Source: Paracoccus haematequi (GTDB taxonomy: Bacteria; Pseudomonadota; Alphaproteobacteria; Rhodobacterales; Rhodobacteraceae). From it: DNA of 59,852 nucleotides. This document shows, one piece after another, positions 35,440 to 42,109 of this stretch. The DNA is taken from assembly GCF_900631945.1 (NCBI RefSeq), contig NZ_UZWE01000012.1:1-59852 (forward strand). The letters run 5' to 3'. A program made the translations under genes and the position numbers. A model generated the notes under the pieces. That model saw only the letters and a program-made list of their open reading frames with translations, did not search any database and had not been told where the DNA came from. Each line of letters opens with the position of its first letter. Position 1 is the first letter of the stretch.

Positions 35440-35991
35440 ATGACGACCGAACCCGCCACTGCCGCCGACGTGCTGGATTTCTGGTTCTCGGACCGGATGG
35501 AGCCGAACTGGTTCGCCAAATCCGACGATATCGACGCGGCCATCCGCGACCGCTTCGCCGCCACCTACCAGGCCGCCCATCGGCGAGAGTTGGACGACTG
35601 GGCCGCCACGCCCGAAGGCGCGCTGGCCCTGGTGATCGTGCTGGACCAGTTTCCCCGCAACATCTTTCGGGGCAGCGGCCGGGCCTTCGAATCGAACGAT
35701 TTGGCCCTGGACCATGCCCGCGCCGCCGTCGATGCGGGCTTCGACCAGCAGGTGGACCCCAAGCGGCGGCAGTTCTTCTATCTGCCCTTCATGCACAGCG
35801 AGGATCTGCCCGATCAGACCCGTTCGGTCGAATTGTACGAGGCCCTGGGCGATCCGGGAAGCCTGGACTTCGCCATCCAGCACCGCGACATCATCCAGCA
35901 ATTCGGCCGCTTCCCGCACAGGAACGCCGCCTTGGACCGGCCGAACACCCCGGACGAGGATGAGTTCCTGAAAACCCATCACGGCTTCTGA
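35440..35991 (+). CDS. DUF924 family protein
   Basis: This 183-residue soluble protein matches DUF924 along its length: VLDFWFSDRMEPNWFAKSDDID at the start, LVIVLDQFPRNIFRGSGRAFESND near residue 70, FFYLPFMHSEDLPDQ, and HRDIIQQFGRFPHRNAALDR near the end. The family adopts a TPR-like helical fold; its biochemical role is not known. The ATG is one base beyond the pirin stop, so it shares that transcript. Its presence in this cluster makes a role in the electrophile response conceivable but not demonstrated. Confidence 0.88.
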   Translation: MTTEPATAADVLDFWFSDRMEPNWFAKSDDIDAAIRDRFAATYQAAHRRELDDWAATPEGALALVIVLDQFPRNIFRGSGRAFESNDLALDHARAAVDAGFDQQVDPKRRQFFYLPFMHSEDLPDQTRSVELYEALGDPGSLDFAIQHRDIIQQFGRFPHRNAALDRPNTPDEDEFLKTHHGF

Positions 35992-36014
35992 CGGCTGGAC
36001 GCCGGGTTCGGGCC

Positions 36015-36030
36015 GGATTATCTATAATCC
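36015..36030. promoter_or_regulatory. BioR operator at bioR (autoregulation)
   Basis: GGATTAT-CT-ATAATCC is a perfect inverted repeat containing the BioR consensus TTATCTATAA (36018-36027). It abuts the bioR ATG and includes a TATAAT hexamer, so the message is probably leaderless or very short-leadered. Binding would block transcription of bioR itself. Confidence 0.85.
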
Positions 36031-36657
36031 ATGACCCAGGAACCCCTTGCCCATCGCATCAGCCGCGAACTGGCGGCCCGCATCGTCTCTGGCCGGATCG
36101 CCCCCGGCGAACGGCTGCGCCAGGATCACGTCGCCGCCGAATTCGGCGCCAGCCATGTCCCGGTGCGCGAGGCGTTCCGCGAATTGGAAAGCCGGGGCCT
36201 TGCCGTCAGCGAACCCCGGCGCGGCTTTCGTGTCGCGGGCTTTTCACTGGCCGAGGTGCGCGAGGTCGCCGAGATGCGCGCCGCCCTGGAGGTGCTGGCC
36301 CTGCGCCATGCCGCGCCGCACCTGACCCGCGCCATTCTGGAGCGGGCTGATGAGGCCACGCGGGCGGGCGATCATGCAGGCGACGTGAAAACCTGGGAAC
36401 AGGCGAACCGGCAGTTCCACCGGTTGATCCTGGATCCCTGCGGGATGCCGCGCCTGCTGAAATCCATCGCCGATCTGCATACCGCAAGCGCGCGCTTCCT
36501 GTTTTCCGGCTGGCGTGCCGAATGGGAAGCGCCGACCGACCGCGACCACCGCGCCATCCTGCACGCCCTGCGATCCGGCGACGTGGACCGGGCGGCATCC
36601 GTGCTGGCGCGGCATATCCAGTTCAGCGGTCAAAGACCGCGTTCAGCGCGCAGGTGA
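36031..36657 (+). CDS. bioR: BioR, GntR-family repressor of biotin metabolism
   Basis: This 208-residue FadR-subfamily GntR protein has an N-terminal winged HTH (HRISRELAARIVSGRIAPGERLRQDHVAAEFGASHVPVREAFRELESRGL) and a C-terminal FCD helical domain, with likely metal-binding His residues in QANRQFHRLIL, DRDHRAILHAL and LARHIQ. The identification as BioR rests on the operators TTATCTATAA directly before this gene and before bioY, the known site of BioR in alphaproteobacteria. BioR controls biotin synthesis and uptake genes. The bioR-bioY order is known from this group. Confidence 0.88.
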   Translation: MTQEPLAHRISRELAARIVSGRIAPGERLRQDHVAAEFGASHVPVREAFRELESRGLAVSEPRRGFRVAGFSLAEVREVAEMRAALEVLALRHAAPHLTRAILERADEATRAGDHAGDVKTWEQANRQFHRLILDPCGMPRLLKSIADLHTASARFLFSGWRAEWEAPTDRDHRAILHALRSGDVDRAASVLARHIQFSGQRPRSARR

Positions 36658-36673
36658 AACCTTTCCCTTGATC

Positions 36674-36683
36674 CGATAGATAA
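36674..36683 (-). promoter_or_regulatory. Degenerate BioR half-site upstream of bioY
   Basis: CGATAGATAA matches the reverse consensus TTATAGATAA at eight of ten positions. It lies 34 bases before the main bioY operator. A second, weaker binding site could allow cooperative repression, but it may be chance. Confidence 0.35.
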
Positions 36684-36716
36684 TTCATGGAGTATCTGGT
36701 CACGACGAATCCATGA

Positions 36717-36726
36717 TTATCTATAA
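36717..36726. promoter_or_regulatory. BioR operator at bioY
   Basis: TTATCTATAA is an exact match to the BioR consensus and is flanked to give ATTAT-CT-ATAAT symmetry. It contains the TATAAT (36722-36727) of a likely -10 element about 12 bases before the bioY SD AGAGGGA, so repression by promoter occlusion is expected. Confidence 0.85.
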
Positions 36727-36745
36727 TTCAACAAGAGGGACATCC

Positions 36746-37309
36746 ATGACCACATCATCCGCCTTCAGCCCCGTGGACCTGCAATCCCGGTCGCTGCCCG
36801 TCCGCCTGCTGGCCGTCGCCTTCGGCACGGTGCTGCTGGCCGTTTCCTCGCGGATCGAGGTGCCGATGGTGCCGGTGCCGATCACCATGCAGACCTTCGC
36901 CGTGGCGATGGTCGGCGCGCTGTATGGCTGGCGGCTGGGCGCGCTGACGGTGCTGGCCTGGCTGGGCCAGGCGGCGGCTGGCCTGCCGGTGCTGGCGGGG
37001 GGCGCCGCGGGGCTTGCGCATTTCGCGGGGCCGACCGGCGGCTATCTGGCCGCCTTCCCGGTCATGGCGGCGCTGATCGGCTGGCTGGCGGAACGCGGCT
37101 GGAACGGCAGCCGCGCCGGGCTGGCCTTCCTGTCGATGCTGGCCGGGAACCTGCTGTGCCTGGTCCTTGGCGCGGCCTGGCTGTCGCGCGGCATCGGCTG
37201 GGACGCGGCCATCACCCATGGCGTGCTGCCCTTCCTGCTGGGAGCAGCGCTGAAATCCGCCGTGGGCGCGCTGGCGCTGCGGCAACTGAGCCGTCCGCGC
37301 CGCGCATGA
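36746..37309 (+). CDS. bioY: Biotin transporter BioY (ECF S component)
   Basis: BioY is the substrate-binding membrane component of the biotin ECF transporter and can work without BioMN in many bacteria. The 187-residue protein shows SSRIEVPMVPVPITMQTFAVAMVGALYGWRLGALTVLAWLGQAAAGLPVLAGGAAG, the BioY hallmark, and GPTGGYLAAFPVMAALIGWLAERG. About six membrane segments are visible. The ATG at 36746 has AGAGGGA six bases upstream; an in-frame ATG at 36713 lies inside the operator and is unlikely. No bioM or bioN is present in the window. Confidence 0.95.
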   Translation: MTTSSAFSPVDLQSRSLPVRLLAVAFGTVLLAVSSRIEVPMVPVPITMQTFAVAMVGALYGWRLGALTVLAWLGQAAAGLPVLAGGAAGLAHFAGPTGGYLAAFPVMAALIGWLAERGWNGSRAGLAFLSMLAGNLLCLVLGAAWLSRGIGWDAAITHGVLPFLLGAALKSAVGALALRQLSRPRRA

Positions 37310-37752
37310 CGATCCACCTGCGCGCGCATCACCTGCTGTGCCTGCTGACTTATGCGGGCAAGGGCTACAGCCCCGCCTTCACGGCGGGGTTCACCGCCAT
37401 AGCCACCCGCATCGCGGCGGGCGAGGCGGTGGTGATGACCGAAGGCCCCGACGATGTCTGCGCGCCGATGCTGGACGACCCGGCCTGCCATTGCCGGGGC
37501 GACAGCGTGGTGCGGCGCGACGCGCAGGCCGCGCGCGACGTGGCGGCCCTGCTGGGGCGTCCGGTCGCGCCCGGACAGCGGCTGGTGCTGGACCGCGCCG
37601 TCCTTGACCGGATGCGGCGCGCCTTTGCCCGGGGCGGCATCCGCAGCGCCTGCGCGGGCTGCGACTGGGCGGATCTGTGCCGCGACATCGCCGCGGACGG
37701 CTTTGCCGCGACGGCGCTGCCCGCGTCTCAGCCCGACAGGCTGCGGGCCTGA
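37306..37752 (+). CDS. DUF1284 family cysteine-rich protein coupled to bioY
   Basis: This 148-residue protein begins MTIHLRAHHLLCLLTYAGKG, the DUF1284 signature. It has conserved cysteines in HHLLCLL, DDVCAPML, DPACHCRGDS and SACAGCDWADLC, a pattern that could bind an iron-sulfur cluster or zinc. Its start overlaps the bioY stop (ATGA at 37306-37309), so it is translationally coupled to BioY and falls under the same BioR operator. The last 25 bases overlap the convergent acyl-CoA ligase gene. A role in biotin metabolism is an inference from this arrangement. Confidence 0.85.
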   Translation: MTIHLRAHHLLCLLTYAGKGYSPAFTAGFTAIATRIAAGEAVVMTEGPDDVCAPMLDDPACHCRGDSVVRRDAQAARDVAALLGRPVAPGQRLVLDRAVLDRMRRAFARGGIRSACAGCDWADLCRDIAADGFAATALPASQPDRLRA

Positions 37753-39350
37753 TCGCGCAGCACGAATTTCTGGATCTTGCCCGTCGAGGTCTTGGGCAGC
37801 GGTCCGAACACCACCGTCTTGGGCGCCTTGAAATGGGCCATGTGATCGCGGCAGAAGGCAATGATCTCGGCCTCGGATGCCTGCCTGCCCGGCCGCAGGT
37901 CGACGAAGGCGCAGGGCGTTTCGCCCCATTTCGCGTCGGGCCGGGCGACCACGGCGGCTTCGTTCACCGAAGGATGACGATACAGCACGTCCTCGATCTC
38001 GACCGAGGAGATGTTCTCGCCGCCCGAGATGATGATGTCCTTGCTGCGATCCTTGATTTCCACATAGCCGTCGGGATGCATCACCCCCAGGTCGCCGGTC
38101 GCGAACCAGCCGCCCCGGAATGCCTGGGCCGTGGCCTCGGGGTTCTTGAGGTATCCGCGCATGACGTTGTTGCCGCGCATGAAGATTTCGCCGATCGTCT
38201 GGCCGTCATGGGGAACCGGGGCCAGCGTGTCGGGATCGGCCACCATCAGCCCGGCAAGGGCCGCGTTGCGCACCCCCTGGCGCGCCTTCAGCCGCGCGCG
38301 GCGGTCGGGGGGCAGGTCGTTCCATTCCGGCTTCCAGACGCAGACGACCGACGGGCCGTAAACCTCGGTCAGGCCATAGACATGCGTCACCTCGACGCCC
38401 ATGTCCTCCATCGCCTGGATGACGGCGGCGGGGGGCGACGCGCCCGCGGTCATCACCTTGACCGGATGGTCGAAGCGTTTCAGATGCGCGTTCTGCGCCA
38501 GCATGTTCAGCACGATGGGCGCGCCGCAGAAATGGGTGACGCCCTCGTCCGCGATCAGGTCGAAGATCGGCTCTGCCCGCACCGCGCGCAGGCAGACCGA
38601 CACCCCGGCATTCGCCGCCATCGCCCAGGGGAAGCACCAGCCGTTGCAGTGAAACATCGGCAGCGTCCACAGATAGACCGAATGCGCGGGCATCCCCCAG
38701 TCCTGCAACTGCGAAATCGCGTTCAGCGCCGCGCCCCGGTGGTGATAGACGACGCCCTTGGGGTTGCCGGTGGTCCCCGACGTATAGTTCAGCGCGATGG
38801 CGTCCCATTCGTCCCTGGGCGGCTGCCAGTCATAGGCGGGGTCGCCCTCGGCCAGCAGTGCCTCGTAATCCAGTGCGCCGATCGGATCGCCATGCGGAAC
38901 GGCCGGATCCAGGATGTCCACCACCAGCCCGATGTCGCAGCCTTGCAGGGCCTCGGCCGCAAGGGGGGCGAATTCGCTGTCCACCAGCAGGGCCTTGGCC
39001 TCTCCGTGTCGCAGGATGAAGCGGACGGCCTCGGCGTCCAGGCGGGTATTGATGGCGTTCAGCACCGCGCCCAGCATCGGCACGCCGAAATGCGCCTCGT
39101 AGAGTTCGGGAATGTTGGGGGCGACCACCGCGACCGTATCGCCGCGCCCGACGCCGCGCGCGGCCAGGGCGCTTGCCAGGCGGACGGCCCGGTCATGAAC
39201 CTGCGCCCAGGTCCGCCGCACCGGGCCATGGACCAGGGCCAGCCGGTCGGGATGGATCGCGGCGGTGCGCGCCAGGAAATCCAGCGGCGTCAGCTGCGCG
39301 AAATTGGCCGCGCAGGCGTCCAGCCCCCGGTCATAGATGGTGTCGCTCAT
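37728..39350 (-). CDS. AMP-forming acyl-CoA synthetase (DmdB-like / medium-chain)
   Basis: This 540-residue ANL-superfamily ligase activates a carboxylic acid to its CoA thioester with ATP. The P-loop motif is LNYTSGTTGNPKGVVYHHRG near residue 190. The other motifs are VTHVYGLTEVYGP, GWFATGDLGVMHPDGYVEIKDRSKDIIISGGENISS, and the C-terminal catalytic lysine region LPKTSTGKIQKFVLR. The overall pattern is closest to long/medium-chain and methylmercaptopropionate-CoA ligases (DmdB). The acid substrate cannot be determined from sequence alone. It overlaps the DUF1284 gene tail to tail by 25 bases; a small monooxygenase-fold gene lies just upstream. Confidence 0.87.
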   Translation of the reverse strand: MSDTIYDRGLDACAANFAQLTPLDFLARTAAIHPDRLALVHGPVRRTWAQVHDRAVRLASALAARGVGRGDTVAVVAPNIPELYEAHFGVPMLGAVLNAINTRLDAEAVRFILRHGEAKALLVDSEFAPLAAEALQGCDIGLVVDILDPAVPHGDPIGALDYEALLAEGDPAYDWQPPRDEWDAIALNYTSGTTGNPKGVVYHHRGAALNAISQLQDWGMPAHSVYLWTLPMFHCNGWCFPWAMAANAGVSVCLRAVRAEPIFDLIADEGVTHFCGAPIVLNMLAQNAHLKRFDHPVKVMTAGASPPAAVIQAMEDMGVEVTHVYGLTEVYGPSVVCVWKPEWNDLPPDRRARLKARQGVRNAALAGLMVADPDTLAPVPHDGQTIGEIFMRGNNVMRGYLKNPEATAQAFRGGWFATGDLGVMHPDGYVEIKDRSKDIIISGGENISSVEIEDVLYRHPSVNEAAVVARPDAKWGETPCAFVDLRPGRQASEAEIIAFCRDHMAHFKAPKTVVFGPLPKTSTGKIQKFVLRDQARSLSG

Positions 39351-39374
39351 GTCCCCCTCCCTCTTTTCTCGATC

Positions 39375-39695
39375 CTATCCGGCGCGGCCGATGGCCTGGA
39401 TGGCGGTGAAGCCTTCGAACCGGGGCGTGCCTTCATGCAGCTTCTTCGTGTCGCCCGCGCGGGCATGGGCGTCGCGGAACTGCTGGCTGCGGGTCCAGCC
39501 CCGGAAATGTTCCTCGCTTTCCCATACGGTATGCGAGGCATAAAGGCGCCGCCCGTCTTCCTCGGGGCCTTTCAGCATGTGGAATTCGACGAATCCGGGA
39601 AGCTCGTTCAGCTTGCTGTCGCGCGACAGCCACAGGGCCTCGAACGCCTCGGCATTCTCGACCGGCACGGTAAAGCGGTTCATGGCGATGAACAT
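39375..39695 (-). CDS. Antibiotic biosynthesis monooxygenase (ABM) domain protein
   Basis: This 106-residue ferredoxin-like dimeric alpha-beta protein begins MFIAMNRFTVPVENAEAFEA and continues to FVEFHMLKGPEEDGRRLYASHTVWESEEHFRGWTRS. The N-terminal Asn (NRF), the WES region and overall length resemble the haem-degrading IsdG/HmoA-type branch, but the exact haem-ligand His is not certain, so the broader ABM name is preferred. AAGGAC precedes the ATG. It is the gene upstream of the acyl-CoA ligase, and the 24-base gap allows co-transcription. Confidence 0.83.
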   Translation of the reverse strand: MFIAMNRFTVPVENAEAFEALWLSRDSKLNELPGFVEFHMLKGPEEDGRRLYASHTVWESEEHFRGWTRSQQFRDAHARAGDTKKLHEGTPRFEGFTAIQAIGRAG

Positions 39696-39863
39696 CGTTT
39701 GTCCTTTCCAAAGGGTTCCGGCTGGCGATCCCGCGGGCTTCGGTGCCTTGGATAAGCCCTTGTTCGACCGCTGTCACGCGGTTGTAAGGGGCGATCCAAG
39801 GCGGCCTTGACGGGACGCGACGGGCGCGGGACAGTCCGCCGCGAACCAGCAAAGGTCCGGCCC

Positions 39864-40553
39864 ATGTCCGATTTCGTCATCCCGCCCGCCGCCATCCCGT
39901 CCGTTCCCGTGTCGGGCGACAGCCGCCGCTTTCCGGTGCGGCGAATTTTCTGCGTGGGCCGCAACTATGCCGACCATGCGCGCGAAATGGGCCACGACCC
40001 CGACCGGGAACCGCCGTTCTTCTTCGGAAAGCCCGCCGACGCGTTGCTGACGGATGGCGGCGATCTGCCCTATCCGCCGCAGACCGGCGACCTGCATTTC
40101 GAGGCGGAACTGGTCGTCGCCCTGGGCGGCGGCGGGACCGACATCGCGCCCGGCGATGCGCAGGGGCTGATCTGGGGCTATGCGGCGGGCAACGACTTTA
40201 CCCGGCGCGACCTTCAGGCGGTGGCGAAGAAAGCCGGGCGGCCCTGGGATCTGGCCAAGGGCTTCGATCTGTCGGCGGCCTGCGGGAGGCTGCATCCGGC
40301 GGCGCAGACCGGCCCGCTGGATCGGGGCCGCATCGCGCTGACGGTCGATGGCGACCTGCGGCAGGACGGCGACCTGTCGCAGATGATCTGGCCGGTCGCC
40401 GACGTGATCGCGCATCTGTCGCAATCGGTGCGGCTGGCGGCGGGGGATCTGATCTTCGCCGGCACCCCGGCGGGGGTCGGCGCGGTCGCGCGCGGCCAGG
40501 TGGTGAAGGTCGAGATCGAGGGGTTGACGCCGCTGGTCACACGGGTGGTTTAA
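39864..40553 (+). CDS. Fumarylacetoacetate hydrolase family protein (fumarylpyruvate hydrolase-like)
   Basis: This Mg/Ca-dependent enzyme cleaves C-C bonds of acylpyruvate-type compounds. The 229-residue protein carries RRIFCVGRNYADHAREMG near residue 28 and the metal-binding set LHFEAELVVALGG (two Glu) and YAAGNDFTRRDLQ (Asp). LIFAGTPAGVGAV near the C-terminus is the typical final motif. The start MSDFVIPPAA is favoured over an extended frame. The length suits the small fumarylpyruvate/maleylpyruvate hydrolase group of gentisate or tyrosine breakdown. No other genes of those pathways are in view. Confidence 0.86.
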   Translation: MSDFVIPPAAIPSVPVSGDSRRFPVRRIFCVGRNYADHAREMGHDPDREPPFFFGKPADALLTDGGDLPYPPQTGDLHFEAELVVALGGGGTDIAPGDAQGLIWGYAAGNDFTRRDLQAVAKKAGRPWDLAKGFDLSAACGRLHPAAQTGPLDRGRIALTVDGDLRQDGDLSQMIWPVADVIAHLSQSVRLAAGDLIFAGTPAGVGAVARGQVVKVEIEGLTPLVTRVV

Positions 40554-40596
40554 AACTGCACGCACTCGGCCCGTCTTGCTGCGCGGCAGGGCGGGA

Positions 40597-40622
40597 CGGG
40601 GAAACGCCCCACGTTTTCCCCG
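40597..40622 (+). terminator. Hairpin after the FAH-family gene
   Basis: CGGGGAAA at 40597-40604 pairs with TTTCCCCG at 40615-40622 around a ten-base loop. There is no downstream T run, but the A/T pairs at the stem top and the position 44 bases after the stop suggest a terminator or 3' stabiliser. Confidence 0.5.
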
Positions 40623-40715
40623 CCATTCGCGCGACCTTGCCAATAAAGACGGTGCCGTCGCGCGACCACGGAAGGCCGGCGCCCGGCCCGGCGGTTCAGA
40701 GGATGGGCCGTCGCG

Positions 40716-40739
40716 CGGCGAAGGCGATTGCCTTCGCCG
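40716..40739 (-). terminator. Perfect hairpin after the RND efflux operon
   Basis: CGGCGAAGGC-GATT-GCCTTCGCCG is a perfect 10-bp stem with a four-base loop, 17 bases past the stop of the outer-membrane channel gene. It probably ends the efflux operon. The remaining 40560-40715 stretch holds no gene that I recognise. Confidence 0.6.
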
Positions 40740-40756
40740 TTCCAGCCCAGCCTAGC

Positions 40757-42109
40757 CTAGCGCGATCCCGCCCCCGTGGCGATCTGCAAGACCGCCCATT
40801 CCTTCGCGGCGGCGTTCCTTGCCTGAGCCGCAGCCAGCCGGGCCGCCGCGCGGGATCGGTCGGCCTCCAGCAGATCGACCAGGGCCAGGGCTCCTTCCTC
40901 GAAGTTCTGGCGGGCCAGGGTATAGGCGCGGTCATAGGACGCCGCCGCCCCGTCCAGCGTCGCGGCCCGCTGCCGGTATCGGCGCAGGTTCGATTGCGCG
41001 GTCTGCACATCCTCGACCGCCGCCGCGATGGCGGATTTCCAGGCGATCTCGGCCTGGCGCGCCTCGGACAGGCGGCGCGACCGGGCGGCCTGCAAGGTGC
41101 CCTGGTTCAGGACCGGCAGCGACAGGCCGGGACCGAAGCCCCATGTGGTCGCGCCGCCCCGGTCCGAAACCGTCCCGGTCAGCGAGATGGCGGGCAGCAG
41201 ATCGGCCGTCGCCACCCCCACCGCCGCAAGCGCCGCCGCGTAATCGGCCTGCGACGCGCGGATGTCGGGGCGCGACCGCAGCAGGTCGGCGGGAACCCCC
41301 GTGCCCGGCCCCGGCGGGGTGCGCAACGGTGCCGACCCGCGCCGCATCTGCGCCATCAGCGGGGCAGCCTGAAGGTTCAGCAGCGTGGACAGCCGATAGA
41401 CCTGGGCGTTGAACTGCGCCTCGTAATTCGGCAGGTCGGCGCGGGCGGTCTGCAACAGCGCCTCGGTCTGGGCCAGGTCGTATTCGGTGGCGATGCCCAC
41501 GGACAGGCTGTTGCGCGTCACCTCCAGCGTGCCCTCGCGGGTGCTGATCGTGTCCCGTGTCAGCGCCAGCGCCTGCTGATAATACCGCGCATCGGCATAG
41601 GCGGCGATCACCTCGGCCAGCCAGGCCAGATGGACGGTCTGCGCCTGGGCCTGGGCCGACCGCAGGCTGGCCGCAGCCCCTTCGCGGGCGCGGCGAGCGC
41701 CCCCGAACAGGTCGAAGACCAGGCTGGCCGACAGGTTTGCGGTATTGGCCGCGGCTGCGGCGATGCCGTCGCCGCCCGCCCGTTCGCGGCCCGCCGTGGT
41801 CGTGCCGCCGACCTGGCTGGCCAGGACGCCGGTCCCCGCCAGATCCGCCTGGGCGGCGCGGATGCGTTCGTTGGCGGCCATGATATCGAAGCTCTGGCTC
41901 AGACCCTGCCCGATCAGCCGGTTCAGATTGGCGTCGTTGTATCCCGACCAGAAGGCCGTCTGGGCCGGGGTCGCCGCGCCCTCGCCTTCCTGGAACCCGG
42001 CAGGAACGGCAGGGGTGGGCAAGGCGTCCGGGTCCGGGCCGACCGCCGCGCAGGCGCCAAGCGCCAGAACCGATCCCAGCAGCGCGCGGCGGCGCATCGT
42101 CGTCGTCAT
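40757..42109 (-). CDS. Outer-membrane efflux lipoprotein, NodT/OprM family
   Basis: This is the TolC-like exit channel of the RND pump. The 450-residue protein has a lipoprotein signal, MRRRALLGSVLALGACA, with the lipobox LGAC. The two OEP repeats show the coiled-coil pattern of this family (LGGTTT-region, ANERIRAAQADLAG, ALTRDTISTREGTLEVTRN, and YTLARQNFEEGALALVDLLEADRS near the end). AETALLQTAR-like segments and RSRPDIRASQADYAAALAAVGVATADLLP are typical NodT landmarks. The ATG overlaps the RND pump stop (ATGA at 42106-42109). Confidence 0.93.
   Translation of the reverse strand: MTTTMRRRALLGSVLALGACAAVGPDPDALPTPAVPAGFQEGEGAATPAQTAFWSGYNDANLNRLIGQGLSQSFDIMAANERIRAAQADLAGTGVLASQVGGTTTAGRERAGGDGIAAAAANTANLSASLVFDLFGGARRAREGAAASLRSAQAQAQTVHLAWLAEVIAAYADARYYQQALALTRDTISTREGTLEVTRNSLSVGIATEYDLAQTEALLQTARADLPNYEAQFNAQVYRLSTLLNLQAAPLMAQMRRGSAPLRTPPGPGTGVPADLLRSRPDIRASQADYAAALAAVGVATADLLPAISLTGTVSDRGGATTWGFGPGLSLPVLNQGTLQAARSRRLSEARQAEIAWKSAIAAAVEDVQTAQSNLRRYRQRAATLDGAAASYDRAYTLARQNFEEGALALVDLLEADRSRAAARLAAAQARNAAAKEWAVLQIATGAGSR

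Noticed and set aside
36713..36745. Upstream ATG start for bioY (MIIYNSTRGTS)
   Set aside because: It would begin inside the BioR operator and -10 element, while the ATG at 36746 has a good SD.
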